The notes: generated by a model from the letters alone, not told the origin. A DNA stretch of 64,000 nt from an uncultured Lachnospiraceae bacterium (GCA_937920345.1 CALGVA010000002.1:1-64000), one strand, 5' to 3'; shown: positions 42,959 to 52,218, counted from the stretch's first letter. Program-made: numbers and translations.

Positions 42959-44428
42959 ATGACGGGGAATGTGCTTGATCTGATGGAGCAGTTGGTGAGA
43001 GCGGGGCTGTTGTTGTTTTTATGTGAAGATATTATTGTGTTGAAAGAGAAGTATCGTTCCGCCGGAAGGGTACTTTTTTTCTTGCAGGCATTTTTATTGA
43101 GCTGCTGGCTTTCACAATCTGCCTGGGTTGACAGGTTACTCTACGGGAATGCCGCCGGAGAAATAAATAACAGCAGTTATAGTGTTGTAAAACTGGCATG
43201 TATGTATATCTGCAGCTTTCTGGTGATGCATATTCTCTATGAGGGAACGAAACAGGCCAAGCTGTATCTTCTGCTCGTGTTTTATACGGTGCAGGAGATG
43301 GCGCGGTTTGCGCTGCACAGTATATGGCTGTTAGCAGTGACGGGATATTTGGATTACCTGAATGAGCGATTGTTCAGGGAGTCGATCACACCGGAACAGT
43401 ATATGACATTTTCGAAGCATATGCAGACCGGTAGTCTGCTTGTCTTTTCAACAGGATATCTGCTGCTTATGTATGTAACGATCAGGCTGTTTCGACGATA
43501 TCAGACGGGGCTTGTGACGGAGATTGACAGGCACGGGCTTCGGTTTCTCATGCTGACGCCGGTGATCGGTATGGCGTTTGATGTATCGTGGCGGGTGTCT
43601 TTCTACAGCAGAAGCGGTTCCGAGATTGAGTTCCTGTATGAAAAACACGGCAGCATGTATGTGGTAGTGCCGACAATTGCCGTGCTGTGTCTGATTGGTA
43701 CGGTACTGAGCAGGAAAATCTACGGAGAGCTTATGCGTTCGGAGAAGCAGAAGAACGGACTGCTGTTCTACAAGCAGCAGCTGGCGGATATGACGGCGCA
43801 TGTGAAGGAACTGGAACAGCTTTATGACGGTATCCGCGGTATGCGGCACGATCTTAATAATTATGTTGCGGATATGGAGCAGCTTCTGCAGGTCAGCGTG
43901 CAGAGCGGGCAGGTACCGGAACAGGTCGGAAGAGAAGCGGAACAATACCTGTACAGTATGCACCGGGCGGCCGACAGGCTGACGATGCAATTCAGCACGG
44001 GCAATCCGGTAACGGATGTTATTTTAAATCGGAAAGGACAGATCTGCACACAGGAAGGGATTATACTGGACGGGGATCTGCTCTACCCTTCAGGACTTGG
44101 CATCGAGGCGTTCGATCTGGGCATTCTGTTGAATAATGCGCTGGACAACGCGATAGAAGCCTGCAGGTGTGTGCCGGCAGAGCGGAAGAGAACCGTACGG
44201 ATTCGGGGATATGTGAAAGGGCGGATGTTTTTTCTGGTAGTGGAAAATACCTGTGAGGAGCAGGCAATACGGATGAAGAACGGTGAACTGCAGACGACGA
44301 AAATGAATACTTCACTCCATGGATTCGGCATGAACAATATGCGAAGCTGTGCGGAGAAATATTACGGAACGATACAACATGAAGTGCAGGAGGGGAGATT
44401 TATTCTGACGATTATGCTGCAGGGATAG
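42959..44428 (+). CDS. GHKL sensor histidine kinase (system 3)
   Basis: A 489-residue AgrC-like kinase. About six hydrophobic segments lie within residues 10-255. Then comes a dimerisation helix with His297 in GMRHDLNNYVADM and a GHKL ATPase with LLNNALDNAIEAC (N-box) and HGFGMNNM (G-box). AAGGAG lies upstream of ATG 42959. As with the other two systems, no processing protease or peptide precursor gene is visible. The sensor part differs clearly in sequence from systems 1 and 2, suggesting different signals. Confidence 0.92.
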   Translation: MTGNVLDLMEQLVRAGLLLFLCEDIIVLKEKYRSAGRVLFFLQAFLLSCWLSQSAWVDRLLYGNAAGEINNSSYSVVKLACMYICSFLVMHILYEGTKQAKLYLLLVFYTVQEMARFALHSIWLLAVTGYLDYLNERLFRESITPEQYMTFSKHMQTGSLLVFSTGYLLLMYVTIRLFRRYQTGLVTEIDRHGLRFLMLTPVIGMAFDVSWRVSFYSRSGSEIEFLYEKHGSMYVVVPTIAVLCLIGTVLSRKIYGELMRSEKQKNGLLFYKQQLADMTAHVKELEQLYDGIRGMRHDLNNYVADMEQLLQVSVQSGQVPEQVGREAEQYLYSMHRAADRLTMQFSTGNPVTDVILNRKGQICTQEGIILDGDLLYPSGLGIEAFDLGILLNNALDNAIEACRCVPAERKRTVRIRGYVKGRMFFLVVENTCEEQAIRMKNGELQTTKMNTSLHGFGMNNMRSCAEKYYGTIQHEVQEGRFILTIMLQG

Positions 44429-44541
44429 CTTTTGTGACGAAAACATTGCGGTTGGTTACAAATGACTTTATTCCTGCCGGAGAAGCTCGATATATATGGT
44501 ACAGACAGTAAAGCAAGGCTGATGAAAGGAGCAGAACGGAT

Positions 44542-45279
44542 ATGAGAGTTACCAGAAATTATATGAGCGCATTGCTAAACGGCAACAACAGCATGAACGG
44601 AACGTCGTCTTTATTGCAGCGTGCCCTGAGCAGGAGCAGTAAGAGTAAGCGGGCAAGCAGAAACGCGCTTCTGACAAACAGCAGCAGGAATAATAATTTT
44701 TATGCCAATGCCATTAAAAATACGGCAAATACACAGAAACTGTATTATAATATGAAGTATCATGCAGGACAGGTTATTGATTACGCGGATCAGCTGACAG
44801 ACCGGGGTGGCGCCTCTCTTTTTGCCCGGGCAAAAGAGAGCGGCGACAATGCGCAGATAGTGGCAGCTGTCAAGGGATTTGTCGGGCAGTATAATAAGAT
44901 GCTGCAGAATATGAAGGATTCCGGAAGCAGGGCGGACGACAGTTATGTGACACAGCTTAACAACATTTCCAGTTTGAACAGTTCTGAGCTGGATTCCTGC
45001 GGCGTGACAAGAAACATTGATGGAACGCTTACGGTTGACGATACCAAGCTGGCGGCGACGGATCTCGCGACGCTGGAGAAGGTATGGAACGGTAACAGCA
45101 GTTTTGCAGGACGTGCGGCACTCTGGGCGGATTCCGTGGAATCGCATGCGGAGCGCAATATGAAGGCAGAGGCAAGCAGCAGCTACAGCAATCCGTTTAA
45201 TACTTATGGCAGTAATAATTACAGTAACCTGTTTAACAATTACGGCAATAAAGGAAACTACTTTAATTACTTCCGCTGA
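44542..45279 (+). CDS. FliD/flagellin-associated-like protein
   Basis: A 245-residue protein without a signal peptide. The N-terminus (MRVTRNYMSALLNGNNSMNG) is polar and Asn/Ser-rich. The core contains FVGQYNKMLQNMKDSGSRAD, then VTQLNNISSLNSSELDSCGV, and TRNIDGTLTVDDTKLAATD. This series resembles the C-terminal domain of FliD filament caps (INxYNxL; LGLxxxxDGTLxxD). It could be exported by the flagellar system or be a surface protein. AAAGGAG lies ahead of ATG 44542. The C-terminus is Asn/Tyr/Ser-rich low complexity. The assignment is tentative. Confidence 0.8.
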   Translation: MRVTRNYMSALLNGNNSMNGTSSLLQRALSRSSKSKRASRNALLTNSSRNNNFYANAIKNTANTQKLYYNMKYHAGQVIDYADQLTDRGGASLFARAKESGDNAQIVAAVKGFVGQYNKMLQNMKDSGSRADDSYVTQLNNISSLNSSELDSCGVTRNIDGTLTVDDTKLAATDLATLEKVWNGNSSFAGRAALWADSVESHAERNMKAEASSSYSNPFNTYGSNNYSNLFNNYGNKGNYFNYFR

Positions 45280-45280
45280 T

Positions 45281-46036
45281 ATGGTGCAGGAAATCCTGCA
45301 TATCGGCGTGTTATTTAACAGTCAGCTATACTTTTTGCTTGCACAGAGGGATGTCAGACAGCTTATGAATCGCTTGAACTGGATACAACAGGAACAGAAG
45401 ATAGCAGATTATCATGTGCTTACATGGCGTACTTCACATTTCCACCATCCCAGGAACAGGACGGATATTGTAGGGAAAGTTGGCGGTAAGTTCGACATGT
45501 ACGCAGGAGCGGCTTCGCCGGGGGCAGATCAGCAGCCGGAGGGGATCGGACAAGGGTTGTCCGATCCTGTTCGTGATGCCAGGTGGACAACGGGAGGTCT
45601 GGGGGCAGAAGGCATGGTGGACGACGGCAGGAAGGAGGCTGTACATCAGGAGCAGATGGATACCTCAGACCGGACGAAAGGCAGGCGGATCACGGGTACT
45701 TCGCAGTCTGCGGCAACAGATCAGATTACAGCAGCGGCACAGACAGTAGTGCCGGAAGAAATGTACAGTGTGATTTCCGGTGGGCGCAGTTTCGTCCTGA
45801 AGCTGAAGCAGCGTGTGAAGCAGGGCACTGTCGCGCTGCGGGAACGCTATCACAGACAGCGGAAGCAGACAACACACACAGCGGTCTTGCAGGAAACGCA
45901 CCGCAGACAGCCGCGGGAGGAACAGAACGGCACACGCAGGTGTGATAAGGAGGATGTTCTGTCCATGCAGGCGCAGAATCACTATCTGTTAGATTCTTAT
46001 GATAAAAACGGCCGCTACAGTATGCTCGGCAGGTAA
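45281..46036 (+). CDS. Hypothetical protein linked to the FliD-like gene
   Basis: A 251-residue protein I do not recognise. The N-terminus is hydrophobic-helical (VQEILHIGVLFNSQLYFLLA), the middle is Gly/Asp/Gln-rich with low complexity, and the C-terminal 60 residues are highly basic (KLKQRVKQGTVALRERYHRQ), ending NHYLLDSYDKNGRYSMLGR. ATG 45281 lies directly after the upstream stop (TGATATG), so translational coupling is likely; no independent ribosome binding site is seen. Base composition and frame length favour a real gene, but the start is uncertain. Confidence 0.6.
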   Translation: MVQEILHIGVLFNSQLYFLLAQRDVRQLMNRLNWIQQEQKIADYHVLTWRTSHFHHPRNRTDIVGKVGGKFDMYAGAASPGADQQPEGIGQGLSDPVRDARWTTGGLGAEGMVDDGRKEAVHQEQMDTSDRTKGRRITGTSQSAATDQITAAAQTVVPEEMYSVISGGRSFVLKLKQRVKQGTVALRERYHRQRKQTTHTAVLQETHRRQPREEQNGTRRCDKEDVLSMQAQNHYLLDSYDKNGRYSMLGR

Positions 46037-46052
46037 ACAAGAATTACGAAAG

Positions 46053-46080
46053 GTAAATTCCAATGGAGTTTACTTTTTTT
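46053..46080 (+). terminator. Rho-independent terminator
   Basis: GTAAATTCC pairs with GGAGTTTAC (one G-U pair) around a 3-base loop, followed by seven T residues. Confidence 0.8.
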
Positions 46081-46103
46081 CTATAATTTTAAGATTCCGT
46101 TTA

Positions 46104-46132
46104 TTGTTTCCGGCTCATTTATGAGCTATAGT
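46104..46132 (+). promoter_or_regulatory. Sigma-A promoter for the alarmone synthetase gene
   Basis: TTGTTT (46104-46109), 17-bp spacer, TATAGT (46127-46132). The start codon is about 60 bases downstream. Confidence 0.55.
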
Positions 46133-46192
46133 AACAGTGGGTGAAAACTCAATAACTAACATATGTTATTAAATGGAGGACAAAAGAAGAAA

Positions 46193-46981
46193 ATGAGCGG
46201 AAATCCCTTTTTCCCATTAGATGAGGCGGGCCTGGAACCGGACAGTGCGGAGATGATGATATTTCCCCGGGTGGATCAGGCAATCTATGACCGGCGCAGA
46301 AAGATGGCGGGCACGGTGGTGGATTATAAAGAGATGCGTATGCGTTACAGCTGTGCGATCAAGGAAGTGCGGACGAAATTTGACGTGCTTAATTCGGAGT
46401 TTAATGTGCGATACCGGCGCAATCCCATCACGTCGATTAATTCCCGGCTTAAGAGCAGCAGCAGTATCATGAATAAGCTGGCGCGGAAGAACCTTGATTT
46501 TACACTGGAAAATGTAGAGAATAATTTGTATGACGTGGCCGGAATCCGTGTGGTGTGTTCCTATGTGGATGATATTTATGTACTGGCGCAGGCATTGGCC
46601 AAACAGGATGATATCACTGTGATCAAGGAGAAGGACTACATCAGGAATCCGAAACCGAATGGTTATCGGAGCTATCACATGATCGTCAGTGTGCCGGTAT
46701 TCTTCTCGGATCAGACGAGAGATATGGCGGTGGAGGTGCAGATTCGCACGATTGCCATGGATTTCTGGGCGAGTCTGGAACATCAGCTTAAGTATAAGCA
46801 GGAAGTGCCCAATCAGATGGAGATCGTGGGACGGCTGACAGAATGTGCGCATCAGATTGCGGATATCGACGAGCAGATGTGGCAGGTGAGACGGCAGATC
46901 GAACTGTCCGAGGACATTCCAACGGAAGAAGATATATTATTAGAGAAATTGAGCAGGATCGATATCGCGATCAGCGAGTGA
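46193..46981 (+). CDS. Small alarmone synthetase (GTP pyrophosphokinase)
   Basis: A 262-residue single-domain RelA/SpoT-type synthetase making (p)ppGpp by transferring pyrophosphate from ATP to GTP/GDP. The nucleotidyltransferase core shows NPITSINSRLKSSSSIMNKL, VAGIRVVCSYVDDIYVLAQ, NPKPNGYRSYHMIVSVPV and VEVQIRTIAMDFWASLEHQL. It has no HD hydrolase, TGS or ACT domain, so it belongs with RelQ/YjbM-like enzymes, though it is longer (those are about 210 residues). An upstream ATG at 46163 lacks a ribosome binding site, and GGAGG at 46173 supports 46193, although with long spacing. Confidence 0.9.
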   Translation: MSGNPFFPLDEAGLEPDSAEMMIFPRVDQAIYDRRRKMAGTVVDYKEMRMRYSCAIKEVRTKFDVLNSEFNVRYRRNPITSINSRLKSSSSIMNKLARKNLDFTLENVENNLYDVAGIRVVCSYVDDIYVLAQALAKQDDITVIKEKDYIRNPKPNGYRSYHMIVSVPVFFSDQTRDMAVEVQIRTIAMDFWASLEHQLKYKQEVPNQMEIVGRLTECAHQIADIDEQMWQVRRQIELSEDIPTEEDILLEKLSRIDIAISE

Positions 46982-47025
46982 CGGCGCAGCAGTTTATACT
47001 TGTAGAAATTATAAGCAGAATCTAT

Positions 47026-47078
47026 AGAATCAAAAACAGGTCTTCCGTTTTATGCAGGAAGGCCTGTTCTTTGATTCT
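47026..47078. terminator. Long hairpin, probable bidirectional terminator
   Basis: An imperfect ~22-bp stem: AGAATCAAA..ACAGG..CTTCC pairs with GGAAG..CCTGT..TTTGATTCT, with a 10-base loop. It sits between convergent synthetase and symporter genes. Confidence 0.65.
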
Positions 47079-47144
47079 GCGCCTCTATGCAAGGGCAGTT
47101 TATTGTGATCTGATTGTCTTAAGGACATACTCGCTGTACGACTG

Positions 47145-48674
47145 TCAGTTTTTCGCGTTCACTTCCTCAAATGTTTTTACAATCGTATCTGCCGGTGCGG
47201 CGGTCACGAGGGACACTGCTACGTTGACGATCAGAGCGACGATAAATGCAGGAAGCAGTTCATAAATGGCGAATACGCCACCGAGCGTTGCAATGCCGTA
47301 TTTCCATACGAATACCATGATACCGCCTGCAAGCATGCCCGCAAGCGCGCCCTGTTTATTGGAACGTTTCCAGAACAGTGCAAGCAGTACGACGGGACCG
47401 AATGCCGCGCCGAAACCTGCCCATGCGAAAGACACGATCGTGAAGATCGAACTGTCCGGATTCCTGGCAATCAGTACGGCGATCAGGGAGATCACAATTA
47501 CCGTGATTCTTGCGATGCGAAGCGACATTTTCGTGTCCAGCTTCTTCTTGCCGAAATCCTGCACCAGATTCTGGGAAATACTGGATGCGGCTGCCAGCAG
47601 CTGCGAGTCCGCAGTTGACATGGTAGCAGCAAGAATACCTGCAAGGATAACACCTGCTATCAATGCGGGAAATATGCCATGCGTGCTCAGCGCGGAAGCA
47701 ATCTGAATGATGACAGTTTCAGAGGTATTACCGGCCAGCATGGGAATGATACCTGCTTTGGACATGCTGTATCCCACAATACCGATCAGTACTGCAACCG
47801 CCATGGAGATGACAACCCATATCGTTGCGATTCTTCTGGATATTTTCAGTTTGTTTTCATCTTCAATCGCCATAAACCGGAGTAAGATATGCGGCATGCC
47901 GAAGTAGCCGAGACCCCATGCCAGCATGGAAGCCATCATTAACGGCGTGTATGGCTTGGCGGAAGCCGTGTCAGCGACATAAGTCTGTACCATGCTCAGA
48001 TATCCGGGCAGTGCACCGGCATCAGCGGCAACAGTATCGAATCCGCCGGTTACAATCGCGCCGAAGCCTACAACGATCAACAGTGCGACGGTCATGGTAA
48101 TGCTTTGGATCAGGTCGGTGGTACTCACGGCAAGGAATCCACCCAGCGTACAGTAAAGTACGATAACTGCCGCACTGAGCAGCATAGCCGTCATATAATT
48201 CATACCGAACAGGGTGCTGAACAGTTTACCGCATGCGGCAAATCCGGAAGCCGTGTAGGGCACGAAGAAGATTACGATCACGACGGCGGCAATACAGGTG
48301 AGAATGTGTTTCTCGTCACCGTATCTCTTGGCAAAGAATTCCGGGATCGTGATGGCGCCCAGCTTGCTGGAATAGCGCCTGATGCGTTTGGAGACAAGCA
48401 GCCAGTTGAAATAGGTTCCAAGCGCCAGACCGATGGCGGTCCAGCCTACGTCTGCGATTCCTGAGATATATGCCAGTCCGGGCAGTCCCATTAACAGATA
48501 ACTGCTCATATCGGAAGCCTCCGCACTCATGGCGGTTACGAGAGGTCCCAGTTTACGGCCTCCCAGATAGAACTCGTCCGCCTGTGTGTTCTTCCTGGAG
48601 TAAGATATACCGATGAAGATCATGCCGAGCAGGTAGACGAGGATAGCGATGATAATACAAATTTGCGATGTCAT
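47145..48674 (-). CDS. putP: PutP-type sodium/proline symporter
   Basis: A 509-residue symporter of the SSS family with about thirteen hydrophobic helices. It shows the PutP landmarks GRKLGPLVTAMSAEASDMSS (Na+ site helix), RRYSSKLGAITIPEFFAKRY, and the late GAFGPVVLL-like motif (FGAAFGPVVLLALFW). It would import proline with Na+ for nutrition or osmoprotection. ATG 48674 has GAGG at seven bases and is preferred over an ATG twelve bases upstream. It is alone on the minus strand, divergent from the RsmF-type gene. Confidence 0.92.
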   Translation of the reverse strand: MTSQICIIIAILVYLLGMIFIGISYSRKNTQADEFYLGGRKLGPLVTAMSAEASDMSSYLLMGLPGLAYISGIADVGWTAIGLALGTYFNWLLVSKRIRRYSSKLGAITIPEFFAKRYGDEKHILTCIAAVVIVIFFVPYTASGFAACGKLFSTLFGMNYMTAMLLSAAVIVLYCTLGGFLAVSTTDLIQSITMTVALLIVVGFGAIVTGGFDTVAADAGALPGYLSMVQTYVADTASAKPYTPLMMASMLAWGLGYFGMPHILLRFMAIEDENKLKISRRIATIWVVISMAVAVLIGIVGYSMSKAGIIPMLAGNTSETVIIQIASALSTHGIFPALIAGVILAGILAATMSTADSQLLAAASSISQNLVQDFGKKKLDTKMSLRIARITVIVISLIAVLIARNPDSSIFTIVSFAWAGFGAAFGPVVLLALFWKRSNKQGALAGMLAGGIMVFVWKYGIATLGGVFAIYELLPAFIVALIVNVAVSLVTAAPADTIVKTFEEVNAKN

Positions 48675-48809
48675 AATAATCCTCATTTCCGTACATATTC
48701 TTTATGTACATGTTCTTTTTCTCTTGTTTATGTGCAACATTTTATATTATAAATGCTCAGCTGAGATGTTGCAAGAAGTTTTACGGCACGATATACTGTA
48801 GTAGTATCC

Positions 48810-48848
48810 GTTCAGCCATGAGCGGAGAGCTTTTGCGAATGGCTGAAC
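48810..48848 (+). repeat. Dispersed hairpin element, copy A
   Basis: GTTCAGCCAT and ATGGCTGAAC form a perfect 10-bp stem enclosing a loop with CGGAGAG and a downstream TGCGA. A related element (same stem core GTTCAGC and CGGAGAG loop) occurs at 59029-59090 on the opposite strand. Confidence 0.55.
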
Positions 48849-48885
48849 AGTTACCTGTGATAAGTAATTAAGAAACCAGAGGATT

Positions 48886-49020
48886 CGTGTGAAAAATAAG
48901 CTTGATAGCTTATTTTTCACACGGCTATTTGTGCCGCAGGCGTCACAAAATAGCTCTTATCGCAGAGCCGAATCTGATATTCGGCTCGCGATTCCTCCGA
49001 CGCTAAAGCGTCTGCGGAAT
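48886..49020. repeat. Array of four consecutive hairpins
   Basis: Four inverted repeats sit nearly end to end: a perfect 16-bp stem with 6-base loop (48886-48923), GCTATTTGTG / CAC(A)AAATAGC (48924-48954), CGC-GAGCCGAAT / ATTCGGCTC-GCG (48961-48990) and ATTCCTCCGACGCT / AGCGTCTGCGGAAT with two mismatches (48991-49020). The array occupies almost the whole leader of the RsmF-type gene, which begins 10 bases later. The rest of 48675-48885 holds copy A of a dispersed hairpin and no gene. Confidence 0.75.
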
Positions 49021-49030
49021 AGAGATTAAC

Positions 49031-50488
49031 ATGAGTGAGACGATAAAGCTTCCGGCGGCGTTCCTGAATCGGATGGAGAAACTGCTGGGAACAGAGTATA
49101 CAGCATTTATACAGAGCTATACACAGGAACGGTATTACGGACTGCGCCGTAATCCTTTGAAGGCTTCTGCGGCGGCGTTTGAGGAGCGGATGCCGTTTGC
49201 GCTGGAACCGGTCAGCTGGGCGCAGGAAGGATATTATTATCAGGCGGAGGAACAGCCGGGCAGACATATACTGCATGAGGCAGGCGCCTATTATATTCAG
49301 GAGCCGTCTGCAATGGCTGTGGTGGAGATTCTCGATCCGCAGCCGGGGGAGTACATTCTGGATCTCTGTGCGGCACCTGGCGGCAAAAGCACGCAGATCG
49401 CGGGGCGCATGGCGGGAGAAGGACTGCTCGTATCCAATGAGATCATTCCGGCGAGGGCGAAGATTTTATCCCAGAACGTAGAGCGTATGGGAATCCGAAA
49501 CTGTGTGGTATGCAATGAGACGCCGGAGCGTATGGCTGCTTTCTTCCCGAATTTTTTTGACAGGATCGTGGTGGATGCGCCCTGTTCGGGGGAGGGCATG
49601 TTCCGCAAGGATGAGACGGCAGTCGCGGAGTGGAGCGAGGCGCATGTGTCCATGTGTGCCGAGAGACAGTACGGGATTCTGCTGGAGGCTGCCAGAATGC
49701 TTAAGCCAGGCGGTGTGCTTGTCTATTCGACCTGTACGTTTGCCCCGGAGGAGGATGAGGACGTGGTCAGCAGATTTGTGCGGGCGCACGAAATGTTTGA
49801 AATCGAAGCGGTGCGCCATGACAGCGTTTTTGTAGAGGGACGCAAGGATTGGATAGATGATCCGGCCGATGGTATCGAACACACTATGCGGCTTATGCCG
49901 CACAGGCTGAAAGGCGAGGGGCATTATATTGCCAGGTTGCGCAGGCGGGAACCCTTTCCGGAAAGCGGTGTGCAGCGGGAACGGGATGTTGCAGGAAGAA
50001 TGATCACGGGGCGGCAAAAGGGAAGGAAGAAGGAGGACGGGCGTTCGGAGCGGATGCCGGTGGATGAGATTCAGGATTTTCTGGTTGGTGAGATCGGGCT
50101 GTCTGAGGACTGGCTGGAACGGCAGAACGGCGTACTGCAGAAGTTCGGAGAACAGATCTATCTGGTGCCGTGCGGGATGCGTCCTATGCAGGGCATGAAA
50201 GTCGTACGTGCGGGGCTGCATCTGGGAACCGGTAAGAAGAACCGGATCGAACCGTCCCATGCACTTGCACTTGCGCTTCATATGGAAGAAACGAAGCAAC
50301 GGCTGGAACTTACGAAGCGGGAGGCGGAACGGTATCTGCGCGGGGAGAGTCTGAGCGGAGAGAGCTTGCACGGTACTGCCTTGCAGAAGGGATGGATACT
50401 GCTTACATATGAAGGATACCCGCTGGGATTCGGTAAAGCGGCGGGCGGTCAGGTGAAAAATCATTATCCGAAGGGACTCAGGAAGTGA
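49031..50488 (+). CDS. RsmF-type rRNA m5C methyltransferase
   Basis: A 485-residue SAM-dependent methyltransferase of the NOL1/NOP2/Sun group. The SAM loop is DLCAAPGGKSTQIAG, motif IV is DAPCSGEGMFRKD and motif VI is VYSTCTFAPEEDED, providing both catalytic cysteines. The C-terminal 170 residues fit the RsmF-associated RNA-binding domains (LRKGW-like ILLTYEGYPLGFGK at the end). It methylates C5 of a cytidine, probably in 16S rRNA. The start ATG has no strong ribosome binding site and directly follows the hairpin array. Confidence 0.92.
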   Translation: MSETIKLPAAFLNRMEKLLGTEYTAFIQSYTQERYYGLRRNPLKASAAAFEERMPFALEPVSWAQEGYYYQAEEQPGRHILHEAGAYYIQEPSAMAVVEILDPQPGEYILDLCAAPGGKSTQIAGRMAGEGLLVSNEIIPARAKILSQNVERMGIRNCVVCNETPERMAAFFPNFFDRIVVDAPCSGEGMFRKDETAVAEWSEAHVSMCAERQYGILLEAARMLKPGGVLVYSTCTFAPEEDEDVVSRFVRAHEMFEIEAVRHDSVFVEGRKDWIDDPADGIEHTMRLMPHRLKGEGHYIARLRRREPFPESGVQRERDVAGRMITGRQKGRKKEDGRSERMPVDEIQDFLVGEIGLSEDWLERQNGVLQKFGEQIYLVPCGMRPMQGMKVVRAGLHLGTGKKNRIEPSHALALALHMEETKQRLELTKREAERYLRGESLSGESLHGTALQKGWILLTYEGYPLGFGKAAGGQVKNHYPKGLRK

Positions 50489-50582
50489 CGGCAGCGGCGG
50501 TTTGAACCGAAACCTTACATGAGACGTCAGGTGGAGATTATAAAGGATCATAAATTAAAGCAGATAAAAAAGGAGGAACAGT

Positions 50583-52127
50583 ATGACAGAGTGGTTGAAA
50601 ACAGCGGTATTTTATGAGATTTATCCCCAGTCCTTCAAGGACTCGAACGGGGACGGCATCGGTGATCTGAGGGGCATTATTGAAAAGCTGGATTATATCA
50701 AGGAACTGGGATGTAATGCAATCTGGATGAATCCCTGCTATGATTCCCCGTTCAAGGATGCCGGATATGATGTGCGGGATTATAAGAAAGTGGCTGAGCG
50801 GTACGGTACACTGGAAGATCTGCGGCAGCTGTTTGAACAGGTACACGCGAGAGACATGCATATTCTGATGGATCTGGTTCCCGGACATACATCGGAGGAA
50901 CACACATGGTTTGCGGCAAGCAGACAGAAGGAACCAAACGAGTATTCCGAACGTTATATCTGGACGGACTGCTGGTATAAGCGGGCGGAAGGTTTTCCGT
51001 ATATTGCCGGAGAATGTGAGCGCAACGGTGCGTATATCCTGAATTATTTCAAGTGCCAGCCGGCGCTCAATTACGGTTTTCTGAATCCGCAGGAGAGCTG
51101 GCAGAAGCCGATTGAACATCCGGACTGTATGGCAACGCGTGAAGCAATGATAGATATCATGTGTTATTGGATGGAGATGGGATGTGACGGTTTCCGCGTC
51201 GATATGGCGGATTCCCTTGTCAAGAACGATGATGCGGTCAAGAGCGGGACATGTCGTGTATGGAGCGACATGATAAGCCGCGTGCAGGAGAAGTACCCTG
51301 AGATTGCGCTGGTGTCCGAGTGGAATAATCCGGCTTCCGCAATCGGTATGGCGGGTTTTCAGATGGACTTCTTCCTCGACTGGTTCGGTAACGGTTACAA
51401 CCTGCTCATGCGGGACTATGACGATACGGGAAGGGATGACAGTTTCTTTAAGAAAGACAGCGGACGCAGCATACAGGATTTCCTGCAAGAGTATCTGCCA
51501 AAGTATGAGGCAGTGAAAGAGAAGGGACTGTACTGCCTGATCACAGGCAACCATGACATGGTCCGCGCAGCATATAATCTGGATGAGAGGGAATTAAAGC
51601 TGGCGTATGCGTTCCTCTTTACTATGCCGGGCGCGCCTTTTATCTATTATGGCGATGAGATCGGCATGCGTTACTTGCAGCTGCCTTGCAAGGAGGGCGG
51701 CTATACGAGAACCGGGTCCAGAACGCCGATGCAGTGGGAGGCAGGCCGTAATTATGGATTTTCCGATGCAGATGAGGCACTTCTGTATCTGCCCACGGAT
51801 ACAGACGGGGCTGCACCTACGGTAGAAGAGCAGCAGAACCGTCCGGATTCGCTCCTGTCTACGGTTAGAGCACTTCTGCGTGTCAGGAGGGAGCAGGAAG
51901 CGTTTGGCAGACACGATAATCTGCAGGTTATCTATGCGGAGGAGGGAAGGCGGGCGTTTGCCTATCAGCGGGATGATCTGATTATGTTGTGTAATCCGTC
52001 CGGGCAGGAAGAGAAAATTCCCGTGGTGATAGAAAATACAGATGTTATTTATAAGATTGGATCGGCGAAATCAGAAGGCGGCGGAAGCGTACTGGAACCG
52101 CAATCTTTTGTGATCTGCCGGAAATAG
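50583..52127 (+). CDS. GH13 alpha-glucosidase/amylase-family enzyme
   Basis: A 514-residue cytoplasmic glycoside hydrolase. The (beta/alpha)8 barrel carries family regions I MDLVPGHTS, II GFRVDMADS (nucleophile Asp), III LVSEWNNP (acid/base Glu) and IV TGNHDM. The N-terminus WLKTAVFYEIYPQSFKDSNGD resembles oligo-1,6-glucosidases and trehalose-hydrolase relatives. It has no signal peptide, so it should act on imported oligosaccharides. AGGAGG lies just before ATG 50583. No transporter adjoins; the exact linkage specificity cannot be told. Confidence 0.92.
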   Translation: MTEWLKTAVFYEIYPQSFKDSNGDGIGDLRGIIEKLDYIKELGCNAIWMNPCYDSPFKDAGYDVRDYKKVAERYGTLEDLRQLFEQVHARDMHILMDLVPGHTSEEHTWFAASRQKEPNEYSERYIWTDCWYKRAEGFPYIAGECERNGAYILNYFKCQPALNYGFLNPQESWQKPIEHPDCMATREAMIDIMCYWMEMGCDGFRVDMADSLVKNDDAVKSGTCRVWSDMISRVQEKYPEIALVSEWNNPASAIGMAGFQMDFFLDWFGNGYNLLMRDYDDTGRDDSFFKKDSGRSIQDFLQEYLPKYEAVKEKGLYCLITGNHDMVRAAYNLDERELKLAYAFLFTMPGAPFIYYGDEIGMRYLQLPCKEGGYTRTGSRTPMQWEAGRNYGFSDADEALLYLPTDTDGAAPTVEEQQNRPDSLLSTVRALLRVRREQEAFGRHDNLQVIYAEEGRRAFAYQRDDLIMLCNPSGQEEKIPVVIENTDVIYKIGSAKSEGGGSVLEPQSFVICRK

Positions 52128-52218
52128 CCTCTTGTAAAATGATTCTGACTGGAATATACTAGATGTAGGGTTCTCTTTTTTGACAAAATACCCTAAATTG
52201 TGTTAGGGAGCGCTACTA

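Noticed and set aside
49466..51554. Two long antisense frames (361 and 338 codons) over the RsmF-type and GH13 genes
   Set aside because: Both are shadows of high-GC third positions on the opposite strand. The forward proteins carry intact catalytic motifs.
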